Assembly (NCBI GenBank): GCA_036346395.1
Contig: CM070602.1
Coordinates: forward strand, 22,763,098-22,827,097
Direction: 5' to 3'
DNA from: Hsuehochloa calcarea
Lineage: Eukaryota > Streptophyta > Magnoliopsida > Poales > Poaceae
DNA: 64,000 bases
Program-made: the position numbers and the translations under genes
In this document: one piece after another, positions 11,428-22,775 of the stretch
How positions within the stretch are numbered: position 1 is the stretch's first letter
How the letters are laid out: every line of letters begins with the position of its first letter
The notes under the pieces: generated by a model
The model's input: only the letters and a program-made list of their open reading frames with translations
What the model was told of the DNA's origin: nothing
Databases searched by the model: none

Positions 11428-11943
11428 ATGTCGAAGACGAGATTTGGAATTCGAAAGGGAAACGAAGTTACGTTGAGAGTATCGCCATCTAAAGGCGTAG
11501 TGCGTTTCGGCACCAAAGGAAAGCTTAGTCCAAGGTATGTTGGACCCTTCCCAATCGTGGCACGAATTGGGAAGCTAGCTTACCGTTTGGACCTTCCTGA
11601 TTCTATGAGTGGGGTTCACAACGTGTTTCATGTTTCGATCTTCGAGAAAGTTTCGAGAGACCCAGATCATGTGATTCCTTTGGAGCCTTTGATTGTCAAG
11701 CAAGACCTTACCTTCGAGTCCCGGCCAGTGAAGATATTAGAAGAATCAGAACGGGTTCTGAGGAATAAGACTCTAAAGTATGTCAAAGTTCTTTGGTCTC
11801 ATCAGACTGAGAGAGAGGCCACTTGGGAGTTGGAGTCCCGCATGCGAGAGCAATACCCGACTGCTTGTCTCTGTAACTACCTAAGTTGTTCATCTATCTT
11901 TCTCGAAGTTTGTTGCGTAGATTCGAGGTCGAATCTTTTCTAA
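11428..11943 (+). pseudogene. Gypsy-1 integrase C-terminus with chromodomain-like tail
   Basis: The open stretch reads KGKLSPRYVGPFPIVARIG, YRLDLPDSMSGVHNVFHVSI, then KILEESERVLRNKTLKYVKV and LWSHQTEREATWELESRMRE. The last part has the KVLW...EATWE pattern of the chromodomain-like tail of gypsy chromoviruses, which is thought to steer integration to chromatin. It ends 12 bases before the 3' LTR, as expected. Confidence 0.82.
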
Positions 11944-11954
11944 AGGGGTTAGAA
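11942..11954 (+). other. Gypsy-1 polypurine tract
   Basis: AAAGGGGTTAGAA precedes the 3' LTR start TGTAATACC. It is interrupted by TT, so it is not a perfect tract. Confidence 0.6.
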
Positions 11955-14140
11955 TGTAATACCTCATTTATCCAGTTAGGTTGTATCGTTGTATTTGTCT
12001 GGGAATTTTATTCAAAAATGAGACTTACAACTCTTCGGAAATGTTCGGTAGAAAGAAAGAGGTCGGAGAGAGTAAAAGAAATTGTTTCATTGGAAAAATT
12101 CCAATCTTCTGGGGGTATATGTTATTGCGGACAACTTTGGCAGCGATCTGCGACCTGTGTGGCCCATGAGGCCGGCCGCCCATGTAGGGGCCGGCCAAAG
12201 GGGGCACCACTCCCCCCCCAAAACCCTAAAGCCTCCTCCTCCCTCCCCAAGCCGCCACCTCCTCCCCTCCCTTCCTCACGGGCAGCACCTCCTCTTAGGC
12301 GCCTCCTCCTCGGTGGTGGCCGCCATTGGTGTTCTCTCGAGCTGCACCCCGATCCTCCACGTCTTCACCTTTGGTTCTTCCTTCGCGGGCTTCCGGGTTG
12401 CTGTTTTGGGGCTGGCCAAAGAAGGAGAGGGGAAGTCTTCGGGAAGTTGATCCTCGTCGTTCTTCGGGTCTACAAGGGTAACGAGAGACCCCATCGCTGT
12501 TTGATTGCGTTAGAGTTGTCGATTCAATGTTTTTGGTAGTATCGCGTAATCTCTGTCAGTAGATCGGTTCTGTACAGAATGTTGCAACTCGGTTTTGGGT
12601 GCCTTAGAGGCAGAATTGGATGTCTTCGCCTTCTAGAGATTTGTTCCTTATTTCATTAGCTTTCTTTTGGCACCTGGATCACGAATTTTCACCCAGTAGA
12701 TTAAAAGTTATGGCTGTTTTTCTACGTACTGGTCTGTCTGCCAGAATTGTTGGGTATAGTCGGTTGCACCTAGGTTTTGATCTAGTTAGAGTCAGAATCA
12801 GGTCGGCCACCCAACTAGGTTTATGAAGATAATTTCACCAGCTTTCCAGGCTGATAAAAATCACTTTATTTGGATCAGTGGTTTAAAAGTTAGAGCCTTT
12901 TCTTTAGGGCTGTTCTGAATTCTGGGCAGACTGCAGTTAATGTTTTTCATTGGATGGTTAGACCTCTGTATTGGCCGAATTAGAGTTTACCATCAACTAG
13001 AGTTTTGTAGCCAGTTAAGTTAAGAAAATTTGAGCACTGGTTTCAGGTCTTTTGGACTTACGGTTTTTTATTGGTGAATTTTCTAGTAAAACTGCCAGAT
13101 TAGGGATAATTGAAATGTTTGGGTAAATTGATCAAATTGAACTTTTATGTGGTTAGTTTGGTTAGAGATTGAGGGAGGACACGTGTAGCATTTCCATACT
13201 CGCTTGTCCTCATTTCGATTATGTTATATTGTAGGCGGTGAAGCGGTGAGTGGAGGGGTATCCCAATTACCTCCTAACCCGCTGTAGTGCAGCAGCAAGT
13301 AATTTGTATTCGTGATTGATGCCATGTATGATGTGTGAATGCATGATTACATTTGTTCGTATTTGTAGATGAATGCCATGTGTTCTTTTCATTTATGAGT
13401 ACAATTCATTATTGACATGGGATCACATCATGACATGCATACATTACTTTTGTAAGACCCATCAATTCCAGTATGGGCACTTGAAATCCCATCAATTCCA
13501 AGATGGGTACGTGAGTCCACCATTCCAATGTGGGCCACGTTACGTGAGTCCACCATTCCAATGTGGGCCACGTTGACTGATCGTATGAAACGTTCTTCAT
13601 ACGATTACTTTAAGTGAACACCGACGGTGATTCACTCGCTATACCCCAGATATGCAAGAATATGTCCATTTCCTTCAATGCACCATTCCACTTCATCCAT
13701 TCATAAATTCGTTTCCAGTAATTGTTCAAATTATGATTGTGTTATATTGCTCCTTGTATGTTTGATTGTTACATACAGTTGCTTGCTGAGTCTTTGGCTC
13801 ATTCTTGCTTTATTGTCTTATTTAGGTAAATGACAAGGAAGAATGATCTTGTGGAGGGTAGATCATCACGTTGCACTCACTAACATATATCAAACCATTT
13901 GAGGACTTTTATTGTCGTTAATTATGACTTGTGTTGCATTGTAATAAGCCATCATGGCCTTGACTACCTTATCTTTCTGAATTGTTTTCTTCCATTTCGT
14001 TGATTAAAACTGGATGATGAATACTTGTTTCCTTATAATCTTAATACTTGCTTCATCTTATCATGCGTTTTGATGTTATTCAATTTGAAAAGTAGTGGAT
14101 GTAGGTGACATCTTGACTTCCTTATAGTCAGGGTGTTACA
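11955..14140 (+). repeat. Gypsy-1 3' LTR (complete)
   Basis: It starts TGTAATACCTC, ends GGGTGTTACA and is 2186 bases long. It keeps the internal hairpin array (13458-13640) better than the 5' copy does. Confidence 0.93.
13458..13640 (+). other. Hairpin array in Gypsy-1 3' LTR
   Basis: Successive short inverted repeats: CCCAT...ATGGG (13458-13477), CCCATC...GATGGG (13488-13507), two CCAC...GTGG units (13517-13533 and about 13550-13567), a 10-bp stem ATCGTATGAA / TTCATACGAT with a 6-base loop (13580-13605), and CACCG-A-CGGTG. The same order recurs in the 5' LTR and in the solo LTR at 60358-60551. Confidence 0.75.
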
Positions 14141-14759
14141 TAACTGGTACTATTGTATATGTTGCACATGCTGATTATTACGGCCCTGTTTGGTACGACT
14201 TGCATTCTTATTTTTCGATTCGCTCCCGATTCTCGAGAACTGGAGTCTGTCTCTGAAAGCGTTTGGCTCGGAGGTTAGCTCCAAAAACCATATGAGGGAG
14301 GATTAGAGGCAAATAGACCATGTTACCCTTAGCTATAATACTTCAATTGTATTTGTGTCTTTCTCCTATGTATTTGTAAACAAATTATAGAATTTTTTTC
14401 CTCTAAATTTGTTTAGACCATGTGAATGTATATACGTTGTATCTATATACAATGCCAGGTTACATTGCATTTACACTTCATGATGGATTACAACTGTGTA
14501 TAAGCAAATTTAATACTATTCACGCTGCGATAGATGAAGCTGGAGATATCGCATTCATATCGTATAAGTGTTCAAATGATATTACGAACAAGTATTGAAA
14601 TGATAAATGAGTCATAACAAAAGACCACAAAAAATCACAAGTAATGTGTCAATCATCCCGAAAGAGCAATTGCACTTGCAAGGTCATTACGGAAATTATC
14701 CATGGATGTAGCACTTGTTTGCGACGTTAACGCATCCGATGCATCTTGAGAAATGATCT

Positions 14760-15012
14760 ATTTGGCATATCTTGATGGTATTGTGGGCACATAATTAGGA
14801 TCTCGATCGAACCTACAAAAATGTATGTCCGGCGAAGCATGTTCACGTATGAAGTTGTGCATTCTCATGGTTGCTGCAACAATCATCTTTTACTTGGACA
14901 TGGGAAAGCTCGGCATCTTAAGAAGAATTCTCTATTTCATCTTCTATACCCCAAAGGACCTCTCAATTACGTTGCGATCACTTGAGTGCAAATAGTTCTA
15001 TTTCTCTTTCTC
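14760..15012 (-). pseudogene. PIF/Harbinger transposase C-terminal fragment
   Basis: The - strand reads NYLHSSDRNVIERSFGV, a stop, KMK, a stop, then ILLKMPSFPMSK and KMIVAATMRMHNFIREH. RNVIERSFGVxKxxWxIL...MPxF/Y...VAxxxxHNFIR is the signature C-terminus of Harbinger-type (DDE, PIF/HARBI1) transposases, including the region around the last catalytic residue. In-frame stops and the lack of upstream exons mark it as dead. Confidence 0.8.
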
Positions 15013-16625
15013 ACCACTAGGAGCAACACCTCTCCGAAATATTTGGCCAATATTTTTTATTTATCAAATTGACAATTCAATGAAGTTATGAACCAATAAA
15101 ACCTCTATCAGGTGTGCATGAAAAATTGACAATTGTTTGCCTCTCCTTGTTCAATGAACCCTAAGACATGCATGAAAAAAATCATTCACAGATGCATAAA
15201 AAAAAGCATTCACAGTACATTGTTCATTACAAAGCTAATTTGTCAGTACATTGTTCATTACAAAGCTAATAGTAAAGAAAAACAGACCATTGTTTACATT
15301 TACAACTTCAGTTCACAGAGGGTCACAACATGTACAACTTCAGTGCCCTTACACTTTATTCTCTATGGAACCTAAACATGTTCAATTCCAGTTCACAAAG
15401 GGTCACAACATGTACAATTTAGGGCTTGATCTTCGGTTGATTCCGAAATTCAAGGAGGGGTAGTGTATCTCCGAATACTTCGTCTTTTGCACCCAACATT
15501 ACATATCAACAATAAAGCATAATACCAGCTTGTAGCAAATGACCATAAAAACATGTGTTCATGAAATTCTTCTAAGTCACTTAAATACAACATTATGCTC
15601 AACATTAATAGCATGAAATCATTAATAATCAACATATTGCATAGATGATTTGATATCGAATGTGCTCTCAGAAGGAGAGTTGCAAAGGAACTAGCCTTTG
15701 CCATCTCAACCCCATTGTCTATAATCTTCATAAATTAAACTAGACAATACAAATTCAAGATTTGAGCTCTAAATAATGCTTAAATATTTTGTCTAAAGAT
15801 ATCAAAGCCAATAGACTATCCAATAAACTTTCAGCTAATCCAGGAGATCAAATGTGATCATAAACAATACTACAATTATCCAACAAGACTGTCTATTTTG
15901 ATAATGATCTGGGTTGTATATTTATGTAGATGGATGAATGGACATCACCTAAGATCACTTCCACCGGATTAGAACCAAAAAAGTTTAACATACCTATACT
16001 CATCTACATCAACCACCGGCTACAGAGGGAGCTAGCCTGGAAGGAAAAGGAAATGAATGGAGGGTAATACATGAGTATTTAACGGGTAAAATCCCTTCAT
16101 TAAAGACACACTCAAAAATAGTTTGTTTCAAAGACTCGGAAATACCACTGAAGAAGATTTTTTTGCATTAATTGAAAGCCCAGACACTCTGTTAAAAGAG
16201 TCATGATACTAGTAAGCTCTTGGATAGAATTCAGATCACCACCATAATCGAACACAATTGAAAGTAATCTAATGACTTACAGAAGAACAATTAGATAGAA
16301 GTTAGCATTCTGGTTAGAGCTCAAGTATGAATTGATTATCAGTTCAATTTCAGAATTAGACCATTATCATCATTGAGCAAGCCAACAAAGCCCACTGAAC
16401 AATTTGCAATTTCTTCATAGATAGATTCAGATACCAGAATAGCATCAATCACCATCATCGATAACAGATCAGTAAATCATGAGCACAACATTATACTCAA
16501 CCTTTTGAATGAAGATGCGCCTCATGCTGGATACCATCAATCATCATCAATCACAAATTCATCACAGGAAGGGGACAAATGGATGAGTAAGAAGGGCAAG
16601 GGGGTGCAATGGATGATGTCCTTAC

Positions 16626-16890
16626 TTGCGGCCAGAAGTCGAGGACCGGAGGCGGCAGACCGGAGGCGAGGGGAGGGGGAAGGAGGCGAGGGGGAGGGCG
16701 CAGGGGGAGGCTGAGGGGGAGGGGGAGGAGGCGGCGACGGGGGGGGAGGGGGGAGGGTAGGCGGCCATGAGCGGGAGGCGAGGCGAGCACTGGGAGGGGG
16801 AGGCGACGCTTCGAGAGGGGAGAAGCCGTGAGAGCCGAGAAGAAGTGAATAGAAAGAAAAAAAAAGGGTTACGAGGTTTCTGGGAACAGG
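16626..16890 (-). pseudogene. CT-rich putative 5' exon of the Harbinger element
   Basis: On the - strand an ATG at 16768 opens a Pro/Ser-rich reading (MAAYPPPSPPVAASSPSP) that runs 47 codons into a good donor (GTAAGG, 16620-16625). Upstream is a pyrimidine-rich leader to about 16890. Position near the right end and strand fit the first exon of a transposon gene. The composition alone could make such an ORF by chance. Confidence 0.3.
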
Positions 16891-17128
16891 ATTTGGGGTA
16901 GTTGGATGGCATTTATGGGTAAAACTTCAAATTTCAAAGGGTACTTTTATTTGTGCATGTTGGATTCTCGCGAGAAGCTGCAGGAATGCTGCTCCTCATT
17001 GCTAGTTCATATTTTAGACAGTTCCTTACAAGAATTAGGATCTAGTCGTGTTGAGAAGTTGGGTGTTTGGCATAGCTCCACAAGAATCGATTGAGAATCT
17101 GGGAGTAGAAACTGTACCAAACACCTCC

Positions 17129-18109
17129 TACATGTTGCTTTGCGCTTTTGCAAAGCTTGCAGAAGTTGATATTAGGATATGCATACTAGTGTGCTAAAAC
17201 TTGAGAGGAGACTTGCCTGGATAGAAGAACAAATAGGAAGAAGCTTAGATACCTTAAAGAATCTCCGTAGCAAAGCAAATGATGAGTAAAGACCAATATC
17301 AGGCTGAAGTATTGATGGATTATTATACTTGTGCCAATGTGGTAAGCTTAGGTATCACTTTTTTTCTTTGTTTCCTCAAGTAATTTGGGCTGCTAGCACA
17401 CTATTGTTTCTACAAGGATTTAATTCCATGCATATTGTAACCTAGAAAAACCTTGCGGTTCGCTCAATACACAGTTAGAGCTCCAGTTTGGATGGGTCTA
17501 ACCTGATGGCACACGACCAATCATTATGAACTGATTGTCTTTAATTCTATATGAGAAGCTTTACTCTATGATATTGACGGGTCATTAGCATAATTTCCTG
17601 GTTCATTTTCATTGTCATTTGCTTTTTAATTCTGATGCACCTCAATACCTGATTCTTAGATTCCTTCGAATATGGAATACTACCCCAACTCTCCAAGAAC
17701 ATGTACAGACCAAAGCAACGTATGTCTTTTCAATCAAGTGGTCCAGATGCAGTGGTAGATGGAACCGGTTTTTAACTCGGAGCTGACTGGTCTTGCAGAC
17801 AGTAAGGCTACCCTCTTTCTGACATGCATCACATGCATCGTAGTATTGAACATAACTGGTGTCTTAAAAACATAACACTTGCGTGAACACTGCATTTGCC
17901 CCTATTATCTTTGAGACAATTTCTGGGTTTACATGATGATCAATACACTATTCCGGAGGAAGACATAACTAGCTAGTGTGAAACCGTTTAATCTCAAAGT
18001 AGTAGCCCAAAGGGAGTTCTTGAATATATGCCGCTGTGCCTGAAGGCATTTGTTGATAATGATGTTGATTTAACAAACAACAAGGTTGTACTGTACTTTA
18101 GTATCACAA
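17129..18109. other. Gene-free stretch
   Basis: AT-rich sequence without a persuasive ORF, repeat pair or splice pattern. It lies between the Harbinger element and the solo LTR. Nothing specific is recognised. Confidence 0.5.
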
Positions 18110-18114
18110 GTTGA
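18110..18114. repeat. Target-site duplication GTTGA, left copy
   Basis: It matches 20362-20366, on the far side of the solo LTR. Confidence 0.9.
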
Positions 18115-20361
18115 TATAACACCCCGGCTCAACACAGAGCCCAGAATGTTATCTAAATCGTTCTTACTACCAATTTAAACCATATTTATCAATAATTCCA
18201 GCAAGCTACGCATGGAATAAAACCCTACAACGGGTCATTGAACAACAAACTAAACAAATTAAATGCATAAGGATTAACTTTCACAGTTTGATCACATGCA
18301 CCAAGAACGCTCAGGTCACACACGCCTAAGAAACGATTGAGTCACATGTGCTCAAAAAACGCTCAGGTCACATGCACTCGAGAAACGCCAGAACCATGCT
18401 TCTGGTACATAGGATGACAACAAGTACTAAAATCAAACTATTATTAAATCAATCAAAATTCCAACCATCAAACTAATAATAACCAATTGTATTAATAAAT
18501 CCTAAAGGAAATTATCATAACACTAGATTTAATGAAAACACACTAAAGTAAATAATATATGTGTAGTGTTTGCATGTGATGCACATGTGCTACTCCATCC
18601 CATGCATGACGCCGTCAATGTTTAACTAAAAGTAACAACATAGTAAGAGTGAATCTACGACTCAGCAAGTACATAATAAAATAGTATACAAGTAGTTTAC
18701 CAACCATAATCATTGATATCATCATCGAACATGTGCTCAAGGTATATCATCATCTTTTTATTAATGCAATGCATCTCTATTCTACATGTTCATTTGCTCA
18801 TCTCATCGCTCATACCGGTATAACATGAGTGACCACTTGCGACGGTATTCACTCTTTCTCGAGTACATCCAACAAAGAACTAGGGGTCCCTTCACTCCCG
18901 TATAGTCTCTACCACCATGGTAGATATCATATGATCATCGGAAGTAATATCCATTATGCAATGTTTGTGCACATGATGCCAAAATACAATTTGTTCTATT
19001 ATTCATCAACATGTTCTATTATCATCAATACCATGTCATCATTATGGTAATGCCATCATCATCATATCATTAACATTATAATATCATAATAATCTTAATG
19101 GTATATAAATAAGCATAGTAAAAGCATAAATAAATATCATGGTAATGTAATATTAACGACAACTGCCAACAAACTGATGTCTACTGTTCTATCATGTACT
19201 TGACTTTTATTCACAAAAGTCGGGACGATGCAAAGACGGCACCAAACTCGAAGTAACACTCCTTGAACAAACATCAATAATCCAACTAAAAAATGTAGCA
19301 TAACAGTACACAAACATCAAGCAATTCGATATCGCTCCTAACCCATCTTCATCGGACAACCCACTCGCTATTCCGGTGATCAAACATCTATACCTTTTAC
19401 TTCTGGAATCCAAATATAACAAACTCTATATTTTCTAGAATCTACACAAAATTTACTATAATTTCCTAGTTATGCAAATTCTATTATTATGCCATCTAAT
19501 TCTCTGTTTTCAACCCCGAAAGTTAATCTGGAACTTAACAGAACAACAGACTTCACAATTTCATAACTATTTTTCTACCGCATTAAAAATAGCAAACCAT
19601 ACCACTTCTGGGAATTAAAGTGAATTATCTAGCTAAATCTAGTTATGACCACAATTTAATTCTGTCATTTACTGCACGTAATAAAGCAATCTACAAAACT
19701 GTGGTTAATGGCGACGGAAATCTGGACAACAATACTCCATAGGCCATAACTTTTCAACTGCTTATCCAAATCTAATGATCTTGGACTCTTTGGAAAGTTT
19801 AGGAATCTACAACCTCCCTAACATGGACAAGTCATTAATCTGGACAGAGATACCCAAAAACTCCCTCGCAAGGTTCTGCAGTACAACTAACCGAACTAGG
19901 GCATCCCAAAACGTTCAATTCCCGCGACCAAACTATTCTAAATCCTGAATAAACATCAATCTAAGATCAAATCAAGGTTGACCAGATCATTACCCACGAA
20001 ATTAGATGAAGATCGAAGATGGATCGCAAAGCCCAAGGTTGTCCTTTTCTCCCCCTTCTCTTTCCTTCTTCCTTGTTACTGGCCTCGTGTTTCTCCTCCT
20101 AGCTTTCCCTTTGCAGCCGAAAAAACACAACAACAAAGAATGATGACGGCGTGGCTCGAAAGCGGCTAGGGTTAGGACCGCCGCCTCCTCTCCTTAAATG
20201 GTAGCCCCTCGATTCCAAAGGGACTCGGTATGGGTGGGTCGACAATGGCTTCCCCATGTCAAAACCAGTCAGTTCGGTTGGGCTGTTGGCCGACGGACCA
20301 CTCCTCTAATTCCTCCTCAAATACCTCTCTAATCTATTTTAATTAAAAACAGGGTATTACA
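18115..20361 (-). mobile_element. Solo LTR, Gypsy type, 2247 bp
   Basis: The + strand starts TATAACACCCCGG (a G-to-A change from TGTAACACC) and ends GGGTATTACA, flanked by GTTGA on both sides. There is no second copy and no internal coding sequence, so recombination between LTRs has removed the body. The - strand is taken as sense, because near 20160-20230 it has a CTAACCCTAGCCGC leader block like that of the other LTRs in the window. Confidence 0.88.
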
Positions 20362-20366
20362 GTTGA
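20362..20366. repeat. Target-site duplication GTTGA, right copy
   Basis: It matches 18110-18114 exactly. Confidence 0.9.
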
Positions 20367-21159
20367 TTGCATATTTTCATCTCCACTAGGTGGTGGAGAG
20401 GACTGCTTCCCTCTCCTCTTGCTCCCTCCTGCCTCCTCTCTTTCTAGCAAAGGGCAAAGGGGGAAGGGTAGATATATTTGGGCCGCCTTCTTTGGAATTG
20501 TAAGTTTAGTGGGACTGTTCTTTTCTGACCGATGCAATGCTCTTTCCTGTTGAATCACATGCAGTACTCTCCTATGGATGAATTGCATCTGTTGTGCACC
20601 ATCTAGATGTATTATACACAGGATTTATCTTTCACCCTTTTTGGAATAGTTCATTATGTACTTTCATGGAAGGGGTTAGCTACACATATGGGTAGCAACT
20701 CTCTACTCGGAGAATATCCAGGTGCCTGTATGGGTAGCTACCAGTACTGTACACTGCATATACTGCATTTGAAGTGTTGGAATGAACCCTTGATCTATTC
20801 CCATGGGCCAAAGACTAAATATACAACACATGTAGGTAATTATGCAAAGAGCACCATATACAAAGAGATATCTAACATCTAACATGAAGGATGTGAAAGA
20901 ATGAAAGATGTTCTACTATTGTATTGTAGTATTTCTTTTGAGCATATTGGGCTGGTGAAACTCCTGGGGGAGAGGGGGGGTTGCTAAGTTTAAACCAATT
21001 GAGACCATTATAGATCAGGCGGATAATATTTTTATTCTCTCGTTGAGTTGCTGGACCAATCTTTCAATAATACGAGTGAGGACCATCGTAGATTGCGAGG
21101 TTTACGAAGTTACATACCTTCCTGCAAATATATTCTATAGGCTATATCCTTAGAACTTG
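20367..21159. other. Gene-free stretch
   Basis: A pyrimidine-rich patch (20380-20450) is followed by unremarkable AT-rich sequence. Short ORFs of 80-90 codons on either strand show no family signature. Confidence 0.5.
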
Positions 21160-21164
21160 AGCTT
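21160..21164. repeat. Target-site duplication AGCTT, left copy (Copia-1)
   Basis: AGCTT recurs at 26446-26450, just outside the other LTR. Confidence 0.9.
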
Positions 21165-21288
21165 TGTTAGGAATAGTGCTTGTATTATCAGAGGTCAATG
21201 GGCCAGTATATATACACAAGTACAGATTACAGATAAGGAAACCAAATCATATCTAAAGTGCTACTCTAACACATATATATCTCTAACA
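21165..21288 (-). repeat. Copia-1 3' LTR (left end on + strand)
   Basis: 124-base copy of 26307-26445. The longer copy carries an extra ATATATCTCTGACAT-like repeat. Confidence 0.92.
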
Positions 21289-21303
21289 CCCCCCTCAAAC
21301 TCA
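21289..21303 (-). other. Copia-1 polypurine tract
   Basis: On the - strand, ATGAGTTTGAGGGGGG leads straight into the LTR start TGTTAGAG. Confidence 0.85.
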
Positions 21304-21660
21304 TGGTGGATCAACAACACTGAGTTTGGAAAGGTAGAAGCCGTGCTGTGCTCGAGTCTGGGCCTTCGTAAAGAAATCCGCTATCTGAAGCTCTGAAGGC
21401 ACATACTGAAGAGCAATCACCTGATCATGCACACAAGACCTCATGAAGGAAGCATCAACACCAATATGCTTGGTGAGCTCATGCTTCATAGGATCACGGG
21501 CAATACTGATAGCACTTGTACTGTCTGATAAGAGAGGAGTCGGTGTAGTGATAGAAACACCAAAGTTCTCAAGTAACCACCGTAGCCAAGTAATCTCTGC
21601 TGTCAAGAGAGCCATAGCCCGCAACTCAGCCTCTGCACTCGAACGGGACACTGCAGTCTA
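21301..21660 (-). pseudogene. Copia-1 RNase H
   Basis: The - strand reads SRSSAEAELRAMALLTAEIT then WLRWLLENFGV, SDSTSAISIARDP, HIGVDASFMRS and IADFFTKAQTR. This is the copia RNase H pattern S(S/R)(S)AEAE...W...D(S/N)xxAI...H...DxxTK. In copia elements it removes RNA from the RNA/DNA hybrid. It is open over 116 codons but not joined to the RT frame. Confidence 0.88.
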
Positions 21661-21861
21661 TTTCTTCGTCTTCCAGGCAATGAGAGAACCATCAAGAAAA
21701 ACACAGTAAGCAGAGATAGACCGACGATCAGAGGGATCGCTGGCCCAAGTAGCATCCAAATAAGCCTGAAGCTGTAACGAGCTGGAGCATGGAAAGAAGA
21801 GACAGCGAGAGATAGTCCCACAAAGGTATCGCAGAACTCGAAGAAGATGGCTATAGTGGAC

Positions 21862-22770
21862 CTAAGTGGGAGTGGAGACGAACTGACTCAGAACATGAAC
21901 TAGATAAGTGACATTCGGATGAGTAACAGCAAGGTAGACAAGACTCCCAACAAGATGACGATAGCGAGTTGGATCAGAAAGAGCCTCGCCATCAGAAGGC
22001 CGGAGATGAACATTGAGCTCCATGGGAGTCTCAACAGTACGCTGATCAGTGAGAGAAGCGCGATCAAGAAGATCCTGAATATACTTCTCTTGAGACATAA
22101 AGAAACCATCTGGAGTGGAAGTAACCTCAATCCCAAGGAAGTAACGAAGAGGACCAAGATCCGACATAAGGAATCGCCACTGCATGGCGGCCTTGACAAA
22201 GGCAATGTACTCAGAATCATCTCCGGTGATGATCATATCATCAACATATAGAAGAAGAAGAGTCCACCACGAGACGAAGTGTGGACAAAGAGCGGGATCG
22301 TGATCACTAGCCGAGAAGCCGCAGAAGTGACCACAGAGGAGAACGCCAAACCAAGCACGAGGGGCTTGTTTAAGGTCATAGAGAGAGCGACGAAGACGAC
22401 AGACCATACCCTCAGGAATAGAATACCCAGGTGGCGGATGCATGTAGACCTCCTCACGCAACTCGCCATTAAGAAAGGCATTCTTTACATCAAGCTGAGA
22501 AACGGACCAATGGCGAACAAACGCCACCGAAAGAAGAGTACGGACAGTGGTCATGTGGGCCACAGGAGCAAAAGTCTCGTCGTAGTCACGACCATGCTCT
22601 CGCCGAAGCCACGAGCAACAAGACGCGCCTTATAGCGCTCAAGAGAGCCATCAGAGCGAGTCTTAATCTTATAGACCCACTTACACGTGATGGGACGAGA
22701 GTGAGATGGAAAAGGAACAAGATCCCAAGTAGCAGTACGCTCGAGAGCAGCAATCTCCTCGGCCATAGCA
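21862..22770 (-). pseudogene. Copia-1 reverse transcriptase
   Basis: Two overlapping frames on the - strand cover the domain. The first has MAEEIAALERTATWDLVPFP and KWVYKIKTRSDGSLERYKAR (22551-22766). The second has SQLDVKNAFLNGELREEVYM, LYDLKQAPRAWF, the active site LLLLYVDDMIITG with both aspartates, and LGPLRYFLGIEVTSTPDGFF (21862-22563). A frameshift lies near 22560, and a short stretch between APRAW and YVDD is out of frame. Confidence 0.9.
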
Positions 22771-22775
22771 TGCTG

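Larger units (their letters stand above)
1..14140 (+). mobile_element. Gypsy-1: Ty3/gypsy LTR retrotransposon, 5' end outside window, carrying a nested element
   Basis: The two long repeats 1-2124 and 11955-14140 are direct copies and bound an internal region. A primer-binding site follows the first copy, a purine tract precedes the second, and gag, protease, RT, RNase H and integrase remnants run in gypsy order on the + strand. The window begins 57 bases into the 5' LTR, as judged by alignment to the 3' copy. The internal region is split by a complete gag-only element at 3453-8264. All reading frames are broken, so the copy is dead as an autonomous element. The 5' target duplication is off-window; the five bases after the 3' LTR are TAACT. 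Confidence 0.93.
14181..17128 (-). mobile_element. Degraded PIF/Harbinger-type DNA transposon
   Basis: The left end CGGCCCTGTTTGGTA follows TTA. The right end TACCAAACACCTCC followed by TAC is its imperfect inverse, with further matching subterminal sequence inside both ends (for example GATTCTC blocks at 14230 and about 17090). TTA/TAA duplications and GGCCCTGTTTGG ends are typical of this superfamily. Inside, the - strand carries a Harbinger transposase C-terminus and a CT-rich first-exon-like segment. The terminal repeats have diverged, so exact ends are tentative. Confidence 0.7.

Noticed and set aside
11886..12539. 217-codon ORF spanning the integrase end into the 3' LTR
   Set aside because: It crosses the LTR boundary and carries no domain; a read-through of LTR leader sequence.
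14140..14180. Target duplication of Gypsy-1
   Set aside because: The left flank is outside the window, so it cannot be compared.
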